Shown: positions 8,246 to 15,690 of the stretch, in pieces
How the letters are laid out: each line of letters begins with the position of its first letter
Position numbering within the stretch: position 1 is the stretch's first letter
From: Neptuniibacter marinus
GTDB lineage: Bacteria > Pseudomonadota > Gammaproteobacteria > Pseudomonadales > Balneatricaceae
Length of the DNA: 58,136 bases
Direction: 5' to 3'
Assembly: GCF_001597725.1 (NCBI RefSeq)
Contig: NZ_LUTR01000021.1
Coordinates: 1-58,136 of the forward strand
The notes under the pieces: model-generated
Seen by the model: only the letters and a program-made list of their open reading frames with translations
Told to the model about the DNA's origin: nothing
Databases searched by the model: none
Translations under genes and position numbers: made by a program

Positions 8246-8995
8246 TTAAATTACTTTCGCTTGGTTTTTGAGTTTCTCGATCAGTTCATCAACGCTGCTT
8301 ACTAATATGCCAGCACTGCGTTCAGCTGGAGGAGTAACTTTAAGCAATTTACTGTGCTGTTTTAGCTCAACCCCTAAAGTTTCGGGGGTAACAACTGCCA
8401 GTGGTTTTCGTTTCGCTTTCATAATATTGGGTAGTGATGCATAGCGAGGTTCATTTAAACGAAGGTCTGTCGTGATAATGGCGGGTAGGGTAAGGCCAAG
8501 GGTTTGTAAGCCGCCATCGATCTCGCGGATAACTTGGACTTCACCTTCCTGAAGGTTAATCTCTGAAGCAAAAGTACCTTGTGGCATATTGAGTAGTGCC
8601 GATAGCATTTGTCCCGTCTGGTTGTTATCGGAATCGATGGCTTGTTTACCCATAATGATGAGATCGGGTTGTTCATCGCGGACAACTTGAGCTAACAGTT
8701 TTGCCACATTTAGTGATTCAAGGTTATCGTCGGTTTCGACCTGAATACCACGGTCTGCACCGAGGGCGAGTGCTGCCCGAATTTGTTCCTGACAGGCTTT
8801 GGGCCCAACCGATACTGCAACTACCTCTTGAGCGCTACCTGCTTCTTTAAGACGAACGGCTTCTTCAACAGCGATCTCACAGAAAGGGTTTATCGCCATT
8901 TTGGTATTGCTTAAGTCAACATCTGAATTGTCAGCTTTAACCCGCACTTTGGCGTTGTAATCAATAACGCGTTTTACAGCGACTAATATTTTCAT
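8246..8995 (-). CDS. etfB: Electron transfer flavoprotein beta subunit
   Basis: This is the beta subunit of ETF; it binds structural AMP and docks on acyl-CoA dehydrogenases. The start is set at the ATG giving MKILVAVKRVIDYNAKVRVK, 249 residues, the normal EtfB N-terminus and length. The open frame runs 50 codons further upstream, but that extension is not family-like and overlaps the ligase gene. AGAGG lies just before the chosen ATG. Conserved stretches include NPFCEIAVEEAVRLKE and the LIIMGKQAIDSDNNQTG signature. It is co-directional with the upstream ligase, with a 61-bp gap that carries a hairpin. Confidence 0.95.
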   Translation of the reverse strand: MKILVAVKRVIDYNAKVRVKADNSDVDLSNTKMAINPFCEIAVEEAVRLKEAGSAQEVVAVSVGPKACQEQIRAALALGADRGIQVETDDNLESLNVAKLLAQVVRDEQPDLIIMGKQAIDSDNNQTGQMLSALLNMPQGTFASEINLQEGEVQVIREIDGGLQTLGLTLPAIITTDLRLNEPRYASLPNIMKAKRKPLAVVTPETLGVELKQHSKLLKVTPPAERSAGILVSSVDELIEKLKNQAKVI

Positions 8996-9013
8996 TTCGG
9001 TACCTCTATTATT

Positions 9014-9039
9014 CCTCAGGGGTGTTGAATCCACTGAGG
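9014..9039 (-). other. Hairpin between the acyl-CoA ligase and etfB genes
   Basis: CCTCAG and CTGAGG form a six-pair stem around a 14-base loop in the short ligase-etfB gap, without a T-run. It could be an mRNA processing or stability element; only the inverted repeat is directly seen. Confidence 0.35.
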
Positions 9040-9056
9040 TTATTTTAATCATGTTC

Positions 9057-10730
9057 TTAACTATCTTGTTCGTCTGAATAATTGGCCCTGTCGCGGAGTA
9101 AATATTTTTGGATTTTTCCTGTCGATGTTTTAGGCAGTGGGCCAAAAATAATATCTTTTGGCGTTTTAAAGTGGGCCATATGCTCGCGGCAGAAAGCGAT
9201 AATTTCCTGTGCGGTAACCTCTCGATCGAGATCTTTTAAGGCGACAAAGGCACAAGGGGTTTCCCCCCATTTCTCGTTACTTTTAGCAACAACGGCGGCT
9301 TCTTGAATCATCGGGTGGCGATAGAGCACATCTTCAACTTCAATACTGGATATATTCTCGCCACCGGAGATAATGATATCTTTCGAACGATCTTTGATTT
9401 CTACATATCCATCTGGATGCCATACAGCTAAATCGCCGGAGTGGAACCATCCACCCTCGAAGGCTGCGTGAGTGGTGTCTGGATTTTTAAGATAGCCCTT
9501 CATCACTAAGTTGCCGCGCATAAAAATCTCGCCCATAGTCTCGCCATCTTGAGGAACCGGCTCCATTGTTGTTGGGTCCGCAACCATCAAGCCATCAAGC
9601 ATTGGGGCGCGAACCCCTTGTCGAGATTTAAGACGCGCTTTTTCATCTAAAGGCTTGTCATTCCACTCATCGTGCCAAGCGCAAATTACAGAGGGGCCGT
9701 AGGTTTCGGTTAGACCGTAAACATGAGTGACGTTAAATCCTAGAGCTTCCATACCTGAGATCACTGATGCAGGTGGTGCAGCGCCTGCAGTCATTACATT
9801 AACTTGATGTTCTATACCGGTTTTTAGGTCATCATCGGCAGAATTAAGCATGTTTAATACGATAGGAGCACCGCAGAAATAACCTACTTTTTCTTGTTTA
9901 ATTAGGTTAAAGATATGATCTGCACGGACATGACGTAAGCAAACGTTAACCCCTGCCATAGCCGCAATACCCCAAGGAAAGCACCAGCCATTACAATGAA
10001 ACATAGGAAGTGTCCAGAGATAAACAGGATGTTGCTCCATTCCCCAAGATATAGCGTTACTAATGGCGTTTAGATATGCACCGCGGTGGTGATACACAAC
10101 GCCTTTAGGATCCCCTGTAGTACCTGATGTGTAGTTTAGAGTTATCGCATTCCACTCATCTTTAACGGAGTAGGGGGTGAAATCTTCATCGCCTTTTTGC
10201 AAAAAAGCTTCATAGGTCAAATCGCCAATAAGTTCGCCGTGTTGCCAATAGGGATCATCTATATCAATAACTAGAGGTTTGTTCTCGACAAGTGTAAGAG
10301 CTACTTTAACAACGTCACTAAACTCTTTGTCGGTGATAAGTACTTTGCTTTCTGCATGTTGCAGAATAAACGCGACCGCTTCCGCATCAAGGCGAATATT
10401 GATTGAGTTTAGCACTGCACCACACATAGGTACGCCAAAGTGAGCTTCAAAATGTTCGGGTAGGTTTGGGGCCAAAATGGAGACCGCTTCCCCAGGCTTG
10501 ACACCATATTCATGCAGCGCACTGGCTAAACGTTTGCAACGTGTGTAAGTTTCAGACCAGCTATAACGGGTATCGCCGTGTACTGTTGCCGTTCGGTTAG
10601 GGTAGACGCTGGCCGCCCGTTGAATAAATGTAATAGGCGTCAGTGCCGCGTAGTTGGCTTGGTTTTTATCCAGATCTGTTTCGAAGGCAGATTCGTTATT
10701 GTTTTCATTTATATTCACGATGCTCTCCAT
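9057..10730 (-). CDS. AMP-forming acyl-CoA ligase (acyl-CoA synthetase)
   Basis: This enzyme activates a carboxylic acid with ATP and CoA to an acyl-CoA. The 557-residue ANL-superfamily protein has the ATP-binding loop YTSGTTGDPKGV (200-211), the adenine-site VYGLTETYGP, the hinge region WFHSGDLAVWHPDGYVEIKD and the C-terminal PKTSTGKIQK with the adenylation lysine. Sequence style resembles the medium-chain/aromatic group (plant AAE7/BZO1-like) rather than FadD. The acid substrate is unknown. It lies 38 bp downstream of livM and upstream of etfB, linking uptake to beta-oxidation. The upstream ribosome-binding site is weak (GGGATA, 14 bases away). Confidence 0.88.
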   Translation of the reverse strand: MESIVNINENNNESAFETDLDKNQANYAALTPITFIQRAASVYPNRTATVHGDTRYSWSETYTRCKRLASALHEYGVKPGEAVSILAPNLPEHFEAHFGVPMCGAVLNSINIRLDAEAVAFILQHAESKVLITDKEFSDVVKVALTLVENKPLVIDIDDPYWQHGELIGDLTYEAFLQKGDEDFTPYSVKDEWNAITLNYTSGTTGDPKGVVYHHRGAYLNAISNAISWGMEQHPVYLWTLPMFHCNGWCFPWGIAAMAGVNVCLRHVRADHIFNLIKQEKVGYFCGAPIVLNMLNSADDDLKTGIEHQVNVMTAGAAPPASVISGMEALGFNVTHVYGLTETYGPSVICAWHDEWNDKPLDEKARLKSRQGVRAPMLDGLMVADPTTMEPVPQDGETMGEIFMRGNLVMKGYLKNPDTTHAAFEGGWFHSGDLAVWHPDGYVEIKDRSKDIIISGGENISSIEVEDVLYRHPMIQEAAVVAKSNEKWGETPCAFVALKDLDREVTAQEIIAFCREHMAHFKTPKDIIFGPLPKTSTGKIQKYLLRDRANYSDEQDS

Positions 10731-10768
10731 GTTTGTTGTTATCCCAGTAGCCGAAATTAGTGTTACGC

Positions 10769-11692
10769 TTAAAAGTTATTGCGCTTAAACTTCATGAGTT
10801 GGCCAACAATGCCGCTACGGAAGCTAAGTACGCAGATGACGAATACTGCACCCATAATAATGTGGATGTAGTTACCCATCTCTCCACCTGATAGGTAGTT
10901 CTGCATAGTGACAATAAAACCGGCACCTAATACGGGGCCAAAAATAGTGCCGACCCCACCGACTAAGGTCATTAATATGACCTCTCCAGACATGTGCCAG
11001 TGCACATCTGTTAGAGAGGCGAGTTCAAATACGAGTGTTTTTGTTGATCCTGCAAGAGCGGCTAGCGCCGCTGAAATCACAAAGGCTAACCATTTGTAAT
11101 GGTTGACGTCATAACCTAAAGAGGTCGCGCGATCTTCGTTTTCACGAATGGCTTTAAGTACTTGGCCAAATGGAGAGTGAATGGTGCGATTAATTAACCA
11201 ATAACCGGCGATAAAGATAACCAGCACGAAGTAATACATCACCATATTGTCGGATAGATCAATTAAACCGAATAGCGCACCGCGAGGAACGCCTTGCAAG
11301 CCATCTTCGCCGTTGGTAAATGGAGCTTGTAAGTAGAAGAAAAAGATCAGTTGTGCCAGCGCTAATGTCACCATGGCGAAGTATATGCCTTCACGTTTGA
11401 CTGCGAGTTTGCCGAATATCGCACCCAGCAAGCCTCCTGCAATTGTACCTAGGAGAATCGCAACTTCAGGGGTTAAGCCACTGTGGATCATTAAGTAACC
11501 GGTAACATAGCCACCGGTTCCTAAAAAAGCGGCATGACCAAATGAGAGTAGGCCAGCAAAACCTAGTAATAGATTAAAGGCGCAGGCAAACAGAGCGAAG
11601 CAGAGCACTTTAGCCAGAAAAACAGGGTAGAGCAGCGTTGGTGCTAGCAAAGCTAGGGCGAGAAGACAGAGATTAAGTTTCATATTATTCAT
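10769..11692 (-). CDS. livM: Branched-chain-type ABC transporter permease (LivM family)
   Basis: This is an inner-membrane permease of the HAAT family, 307 residues with about eight to ten hydrophobic segments. It has the family signature YDVNHYKWLAFVISAALAAL, then LVGGVGTIFGPVLGAGF, the loop that contacts the ATPases. TAGGA precedes the first ATG; a second ATG three codons in is the alternative start. It is 9 bp from livH. LivM-type permeases move amino acids, urea, or aromatic and dicarboxylic acids, so leucine transport should not be assumed. The following acyl-CoA ligase suggests an organic acid. Confidence 0.9.
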   Translation of the reverse strand: MNNMKLNLCLLALALLAPTLLYPVFLAKVLCFALFACAFNLLLGFAGLLSFGHAAFLGTGGYVTGYLMIHSGLTPEVAILLGTIAGGLLGAIFGKLAVKREGIYFAMVTLALAQLIFFFYLQAPFTNGEDGLQGVPRGALFGLIDLSDNMVMYYFVLVIFIAGYWLINRTIHSPFGQVLKAIRENEDRATSLGYDVNHYKWLAFVISAALAALAGSTKTLVFELASLTDVHWHMSGEVILMTLVGGVGTIFGPVLGAGFIVTMQNYLSGGEMGNYIHIIMGAVFVICVLSFRSGIVGQLMKFKRNNF

Positions 11693-11701
11693 AATAGGTT
11701 C

Positions 11702-12589
11702 CTAAGCTTCCTTACCGAAAAGACCCGCGGGTTTTAGTAGCAGCACAATAACCATTACTAAAAAAATCACGGTGTTAGAGGCTTCTGGATAGAAGTACTT
11801 AGTGAGTCCTTCGACAACACCCATGCCTAAGCCGGTAATAATGGCTCCCCCTATAGACCCCATGCCGCCAATAACAACGATGGCAAAGACGGTTATTAGA
11901 ATATTGGATCCCATATCAGGTGATACCGAGTAGATTGGGGCTGCCATAACGCCAGCAAAACCGGCTAAAGCCACTCCAAAGCCAAAGGTAAGAGTGACAA
12001 TGAGCGGCACATTGATCCCGAAGGCTTGCATCAGTTGCGGGTTTTCAGTGCCAGCACGTAGGTAAGCACCAAGTTTAGTTTTTTCGATCATCCACCATGT
12101 GCCAGCACAGACAAGGACTGACACAATAATGATCCAAGCACGGTAGTTAGGCAGGTACATGAAAGGGAGCTTTGTGCCGCCTTTTAATGCGTCTGGTACA
12201 GCGTAGGACAAGCCGGAAGAACCAAAAGCATGGGTAAATACCCCTTGGATTATTAGAGCAAGACCAAAAGTTAACAATAAGCTGTAAAGGTGATCTTCAT
12301 TGGCGATAGGACGGATTAGAAAACGTTCCATGAGAATGCCAATCAAGCCAACCGTTAAAGGAACAAGGATGAGTGCAAACCAGTAGTTTATACCCATATA
12401 TTTCAATGCAAGGAGTGCAATAAAGGCACCCAGCATATACATAGCGCCTTGGGCGAAGTTGATGATTTTTAATAGCCCGAAGATGATTGCTAATCCTAGA
12501 CTAAGCAGGGCGTAAAAAGAGCCGTTAATCAGTCCGACCAGTAACTGGCCAAACAGGGCAAATAGATTAATATCAAAGAGTGTAGCCAT
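11702..12589 (-). CDS. livH: Branched-chain-type ABC transporter permease (LivH family)
   Basis: This is the partner permease of LivM, 295 residues, highly hydrophobic. The hallmark LINGSFYALLSLGLAIIFGL and INFAQGAMYMLGAF open the protein. VIGGMGSIGGAIITGLGMGV near 235-260 is the ATPase-contact region. It follows the substrate-binding protein gene after a 68-bp gap with a strong hairpin and precedes livM by 9 bp. Together the two permeases form the membrane channel of the importer. Confidence 0.92.
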   Translation of the reverse strand: MATLFDINLFALFGQLLVGLINGSFYALLSLGLAIIFGLLKIINFAQGAMYMLGAFIALLALKYMGINYWFALILVPLTVGLIGILMERFLIRPIANEDHLYSLLLTFGLALIIQGVFTHAFGSSGLSYAVPDALKGGTKLPFMYLPNYRAWIIIVSVLVCAGTWWMIEKTKLGAYLRAGTENPQLMQAFGINVPLIVTLTFGFGVALAGFAGVMAAPIYSVSPDMGSNILITVFAIVVIGGMGSIGGAIITGLGMGVVEGLTKYFYPEASNTVIFLVMVIVLLLKPAGLFGKEA

Positions 12590-12630
12590 AACAGAAAAAT
12601 TACCTTTCTGAACTATATAGAGCGATAAAG

Positions 12631-12650
12631 GCGGCTCTTTTCAGAGCCGC
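12631..12650 (-). other. Stable GNRA-loop hairpin after the binding-protein gene
   Basis: On the minus strand GCGGCTCT-GAAA-AGAGCCGC forms a perfect eight-pair stem with a GAAA tetraloop, eight bases after the binding-protein stop codon. No long T-run follows (CTTTAT). Hairpins at this position commonly protect binding-protein mRNA from 3' exonucleases and raise its level over the permeases; this role is inferred. Confidence 0.6.
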
Positions 12651-12657
12651 TAACCGA

Positions 12658-13866
12658 TCAGGAAAAGTTACACTGAGGTAGCATAGGGCTATATGCCTCG
12701 TTACCTGGAATCACTTTAATAATCTTATAAATATCGTTTTTATCTTTACGCTCTTCTTTCTTTTTAATCTCTACGTAAAGCATGTCATGTATCATGCGGC
12801 CATCTGGGCGTAGGGTTGCGTTACGGGCAAAAAAGTCGCTAGGTTTTGTCTCTTTCATTGTTTTCATAACAATATCGGAGTCGTCAGTTCCTGCTGTTTT
12901 AACCGCATTTAGATAGTGTGTTGTGACTGAATAAACGCCTGCGTGGATCATGCTTGGAATCGCACCATGACGTTGTTCAAAGCGCTTACTCCATTTTCGT
13001 GTTTCATCATCCATATCCCAGTAAAAGCCGGATGTAAGGCGCATGCCTCCTGCGGTAGCGGGATCCATCGCTTGTGCATTAGGTGTAAAAACCAGTAGAC
13101 CAGCTACATCCATCTGTTCCGTTAGGCCAAATTCAGCAGCTGCCTTTAGGGCGTTAACTGTATCGTTACCCGCGTTGGCTAGAGCAACGACATCTGCGCC
13201 AGAGGCTTGGGCCTGCAGAATGTAAGAGGAGAAATCTGTTGTACCGAGTGGCGCACGAACATTACCGAGAACTTCGCCACCATTTTCGTTAATAACTTTA
13301 CTGGCCATGCCTTCAAGTGCATGACCGAAACTGTAATCTGCGGTAATGAAGAACCATTTCTTTTTGCCCGCCTGCACCATAGGTTTAACGGTACCGTTGG
13401 CGAGTGCAACTACGTTATATGTCCAATGCACGTTATATGGGTTACACGCTTTTGTTGTGAAGCTGTTTGATGCAGAACCCGAAATTAAGGTGATATTTTT
13501 GCTGTCCGCATTTACCTTTGATACTGCGCCGGATACCGCGGAAGAGACTAAGCCTCCAATGGTATCGACCCCTTCATCTTCTACCCATTTACGGGCAATC
13601 GCAGAAGCTACATCCGGTTTTAACTGGGAATCCGCACTGACCATTTCAATGGGTTTTCCTAGTACACTTCCACCAAAGTCTTCAATCGCCATTTCTGCTG
13701 CAATAACACAGCCTGAACCACAAATGTCTGCGTAGGTACCGCCCATATCTGCCAATATGCCCAGTTTCACCTGACCATCTGTGGCTGCTTGAGCGCTACA
13801 AATCATGGTTGCGGCGATTGCGCCCGATACAACGGTAGATAAAACTGATGTGTTGGTTTTTTTCAT
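12658..13866 (-). CDS. ABC transporter substrate-binding protein (Leu/Ile/Val-binding type)
   Basis: This periplasmic receptor for the LivFGHM-type importer has 402 residues. A Sec signal peptide (MKKTNTSVLSTVVSGAIAAT, then cleavage after SAQA or AQAA near 27-28) leads into a Peripla_BP_6 fold: VKLGILADMGGTYADICGSG, GSASNSFTTKACNPYNVHWT and DYSFGHALEG. C49 and C53 could form a local disulfide. It resembles the subgroup often found with aromatic or aliphatic acid catabolism genes more than LivJ/LivK, but the ligand is not predictable. CCGGAG precedes the ATG. The gene sits between the ATPase and permease genes. Confidence 0.88.
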   Translation of the reverse strand: MKKTNTSVLSTVVSGAIAATMICSAQAATDGQVKLGILADMGGTYADICGSGCVIAAEMAIEDFGGSVLGKPIEMVSADSQLKPDVASAIARKWVEDEGVDTIGGLVSSAVSGAVSKVNADSKNITLISGSASNSFTTKACNPYNVHWTYNVVALANGTVKPMVQAGKKKWFFITADYSFGHALEGMASKVINENGGEVLGNVRAPLGTTDFSSYILQAQASGADVVALANAGNDTVNALKAAAEFGLTEQMDVAGLLVFTPNAQAMDPATAGGMRLTSGFYWDMDDETRKWSKRFEQRHGAIPSMIHAGVYSVTTHYLNAVKTAGTDDSDIVMKTMKETKPSDFFARNATLRPDGRMIHDMLYVEIKKKEERKDKNDIYKIIKVIPGNEAYSPMLPQCNFS

Positions 13867-13931
13867 TTTCTGACTCCGGTTTGGTTTGTTTTTATTTTCT
13901 GTTGGGAAACAGTTAGTGATATAACCAAGGG

Positions 13932-14693
13932 CTAGACGCCCAAATAGGTGTTAAGTAGTTCAGTTTTGGCTTCCAATTCGTTGGCGTGTACTTCTTCCAC
14001 AATGTGGCCGTGTTCCATCACGTAATGACGGTCAGCAATAGGTGCTGCAAAACGGAAGTTCTGTTCAACCAATAAAATGGTAAGACCGCGCTCTTTGAGG
14101 TTCCTAAGGACCTCGCCCAGTTTCTGCACAATGACGGGGGCGAGACCCTCAGTTATCTCATCCAAGAGTAGGATATTTGCGCCGGTGCGTAGAATGCGGG
14201 CCAAGGCCAACATTTGCTGCTCACCACCAGAAAGGCGAGTGCCTTGGCTTGTGCGGCGTTCGTAGAGGTTTGGGAACATGTCGTAGATCTCTTCAAGGCT
14301 GACCCCATCAGAGCGTACATTCGGCGGTAACATTAGGTTTTCTTCCACATTAAGACTGGCAAAAATACCCCGTTCTTCAGGGCAGAAGCCTAAGCCAATA
14401 TGTGCAATTTTATGGGCAGGCATAGCGATAGTTTCATGACCATTAATCACAATTTGCCCGCTGCGTTCACCTACCATATTCATAATGGCTCTAAGCGTGG
14501 TAGAACGACCGGAACCGTTGCGACCTAATAGGGTCACGAGTTCTCCTTGATTCACAGTCATGTCGATGCCATGTAAAATGTGTGATTCACCATAAAATGC
14601 ATGTAAGTTATTAATGCGAATTTTTTCTCGGTGACTGGCGTGGAAGGCTGGGTTAGCAATAGATTCGCTATGGCTTGATGCGTGCTCGATCAT
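13932..14693 (-). CDS. livF: ABC transporter ATP-binding protein (LivF family), Walker A Lys replaced by Arg
   Basis: This is one of the two cytoplasmic ATPases of the importer, 253 residues. It shows RLSGGEQQMLALARIL (signature), ILLLDEITEGLAP (Walker B and D-loop) and the LVEQNFRFA switch His region replaced by Asn-Phe, as is common in LivF. The P-loop reads GRNGSGRSTT, with R63 where Lys is canonical; the codon is CGT, not a near-miss of Lys. A 25-residue N-terminal extension precedes the ABC core. It overlaps the livG stop by 4 bp, indicating translational coupling. Confidence 0.92.
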   Translation of the reverse strand: MIEHASSHSESIANPAFHASHREKIRINNLHAFYGESHILHGIDMTVNQGELVTLLGRNGSGRSTTLRAIMNMVGERSGQIVINGHETIAMPAHKIAHIGLGFCPEERGIFASLNVEENLMLPPNVRSDGVSLEEIYDMFPNLYERRTSQGTRLSGGEQQMLALARILRTGANILLLDEITEGLAPVIVQKLGEVLRNLKERGLTILLVEQNFRFAAPIADRHYVMEHGHIVEEVHANELEAKTELLNTYLGV

Positions 14694-15490
14694 GATGCCA
14701 CCTCCGCTGTTTGCTTAGTGTCTACATCGTCTGCTGCGGTACCCATATAAGCTTCACGGACGCGGGCATCGGCAGAAACACTTGCATAATCACCTTCGGT
14801 TAGAATAGCGCCCCGTTGTAATACAGTAATCCGATCTGCGAGTTTAGATACAACATGAAGATTGTGTTCCACCATCAAAATAGTGCGATCTTTAGATACC
14901 TTTTTAATCAGGTCGGATACTAAGCCTACATCTTCATGACCCATACCTTGAGTCGGCTCATCCAGTAGCATTAATTCAGGTTCTACGGCGAGTGTTGTTG
15001 CAATCTCTAATGCCCGTTTACGGCCATAGGAAAGGTCAACAGTAACGGTGTTCGCAAAGCTTTCTAAACCTACAGACTCCAGTAGCGCGAGAGCTTTATC
15101 ATTTAAACGATTAAGAATCTTTTCCGAACGCCAAAAATGAAAGCTATTGCCTTCTTTACGTTGTAGCGCGATACGCACATTTTCTAAAACACTTAGGTGA
15201 GGAAATACCGCGGAGATCTGGAAGGATCGGATCACACCTTTACGGGCAATTGCCGCTGGTTTCAATGGTGTAATATCCTCACCTTGAAACAGAATTTTTC
15301 CAGAGGTTGGTTGAAGAAATTTTGTTAATAAATTGAAGACAGTCGTTTTACCTGCTCCGTTGGGGCCTATTAAAGCGTGAATATGTCCCCGTTGGATATT
15401 CAGATTAACATCATCGACTGCTGTAAAACCTTTAAAGGCTTTTGTCAGATTACGGGTTTCAAGAATGAAATCCTGTGCTGGCTGGGTCAT
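14690..15490 (-). CDS. livG: ABC transporter ATP-binding protein (LivG family)
   Basis: This is the second ATPase of the importer and the first gene of the operon, 266 residues. It has an intact Walker A GPNGAGKTT (42-50), the signature LSYGRKRALEIATTL, Walker B LMLLDEPTQGM and the switch region MVEHNLHVV. The signature has SYG in place of SGG, which is normal for LivG proteins. The promoter region shared with the sensor kinase gene lies directly upstream. If LivF hydrolysis is impaired by its arginine, this subunit would carry the main catalytic site. Confidence 0.93.
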   Translation of the reverse strand: MTQPAQDFILETRNLTKAFKGFTAVDDVNLNIQRGHIHALIGPNGAGKTTVFNLLTKFLQPTSGKILFQGEDITPLKPAAIARKGVIRSFQISAVFPHLSVLENVRIALQRKEGNSFHFWRSEKILNRLNDKALALLESVGLESFANTVTVDLSYGRKRALEIATTLAVEPELMLLDEPTQGMGHEDVGLVSDLIKKVSKDRTILMVEHNLHVVSKLADRITVLQRGAILTEGDYASVSADARVREAYMGTAADDVDTKQTAEVAS

Positions 15491-15540
15491 CGCTTGCTAC
15501 TCTATTCTGGCCGAAGTCACTGTGAAATGTTGATCAGGCT

Positions 15541-15567
15541 TCTGCTGTTATTTTTATTAACAGCAGA
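15541..15567. promoter_or_regulatory. Ten-pair inverted repeat upstream of livG
   Basis: TCTGCTGTTA and TAACAGCAGA form perfect 10-bp arms around a seven-base TTTTTAT spacer, 51 bp upstream of the livG start. It could be an operator or, if transcribed with the liv operon, a 5' leader hairpin. Only the symmetry and location are observed. Confidence 0.5.
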
Positions 15568-15609
15568 TTAAAGCTTAAATCTTGCTCAACTATTTTGAGA
15601 ATCTAACCA

Positions 15610-15651
15610 AATGTAACAAGCGAGTTGAGAGTGGTAACTTTGTGTTACATT
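15610..15651. promoter_or_regulatory. Convergent AATGTAACA sites, candidate binding sites of the adjacent response regulator
   Basis: Two identical nine-mers AATGTAACA face each other (15610-15618 on plus, 15643-15651 on minus), with a further GGTAAC half-site at about 15633 between them. They lie between the divergent liv operon and sensor kinase genes. An eight-base match, AATGTAAC, recurs at 20002-20009, upstream of the AhpD-like gene at the far end of the two-component pair. OmpR-family regulators bind short repeated half-sites of this size, so control by the adjacent regulator is a reasonable inference. Confidence 0.5.
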
Positions 15652-15690
15652 CTTCGGGTTGTTGAGCAATGATGGGAAGATGAATTACTG

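Noticed and set aside
5429-10730. A DMSP demethylation (dmdB/dmdC) pathway
   Set aside because: The dehydrogenase is in the DmdC-containing family, but the ligase resembles a different subgroup from DmdB, and no dmdA or dmdD is present; the similarity alone cannot support the pathway.
10769-15490. Calling the importer a leucine/isoleucine/valine transporter
   Set aside because: The family transports many substrates, and the downstream acyl-CoA ligase and dehydrogenase point to an organic acid.
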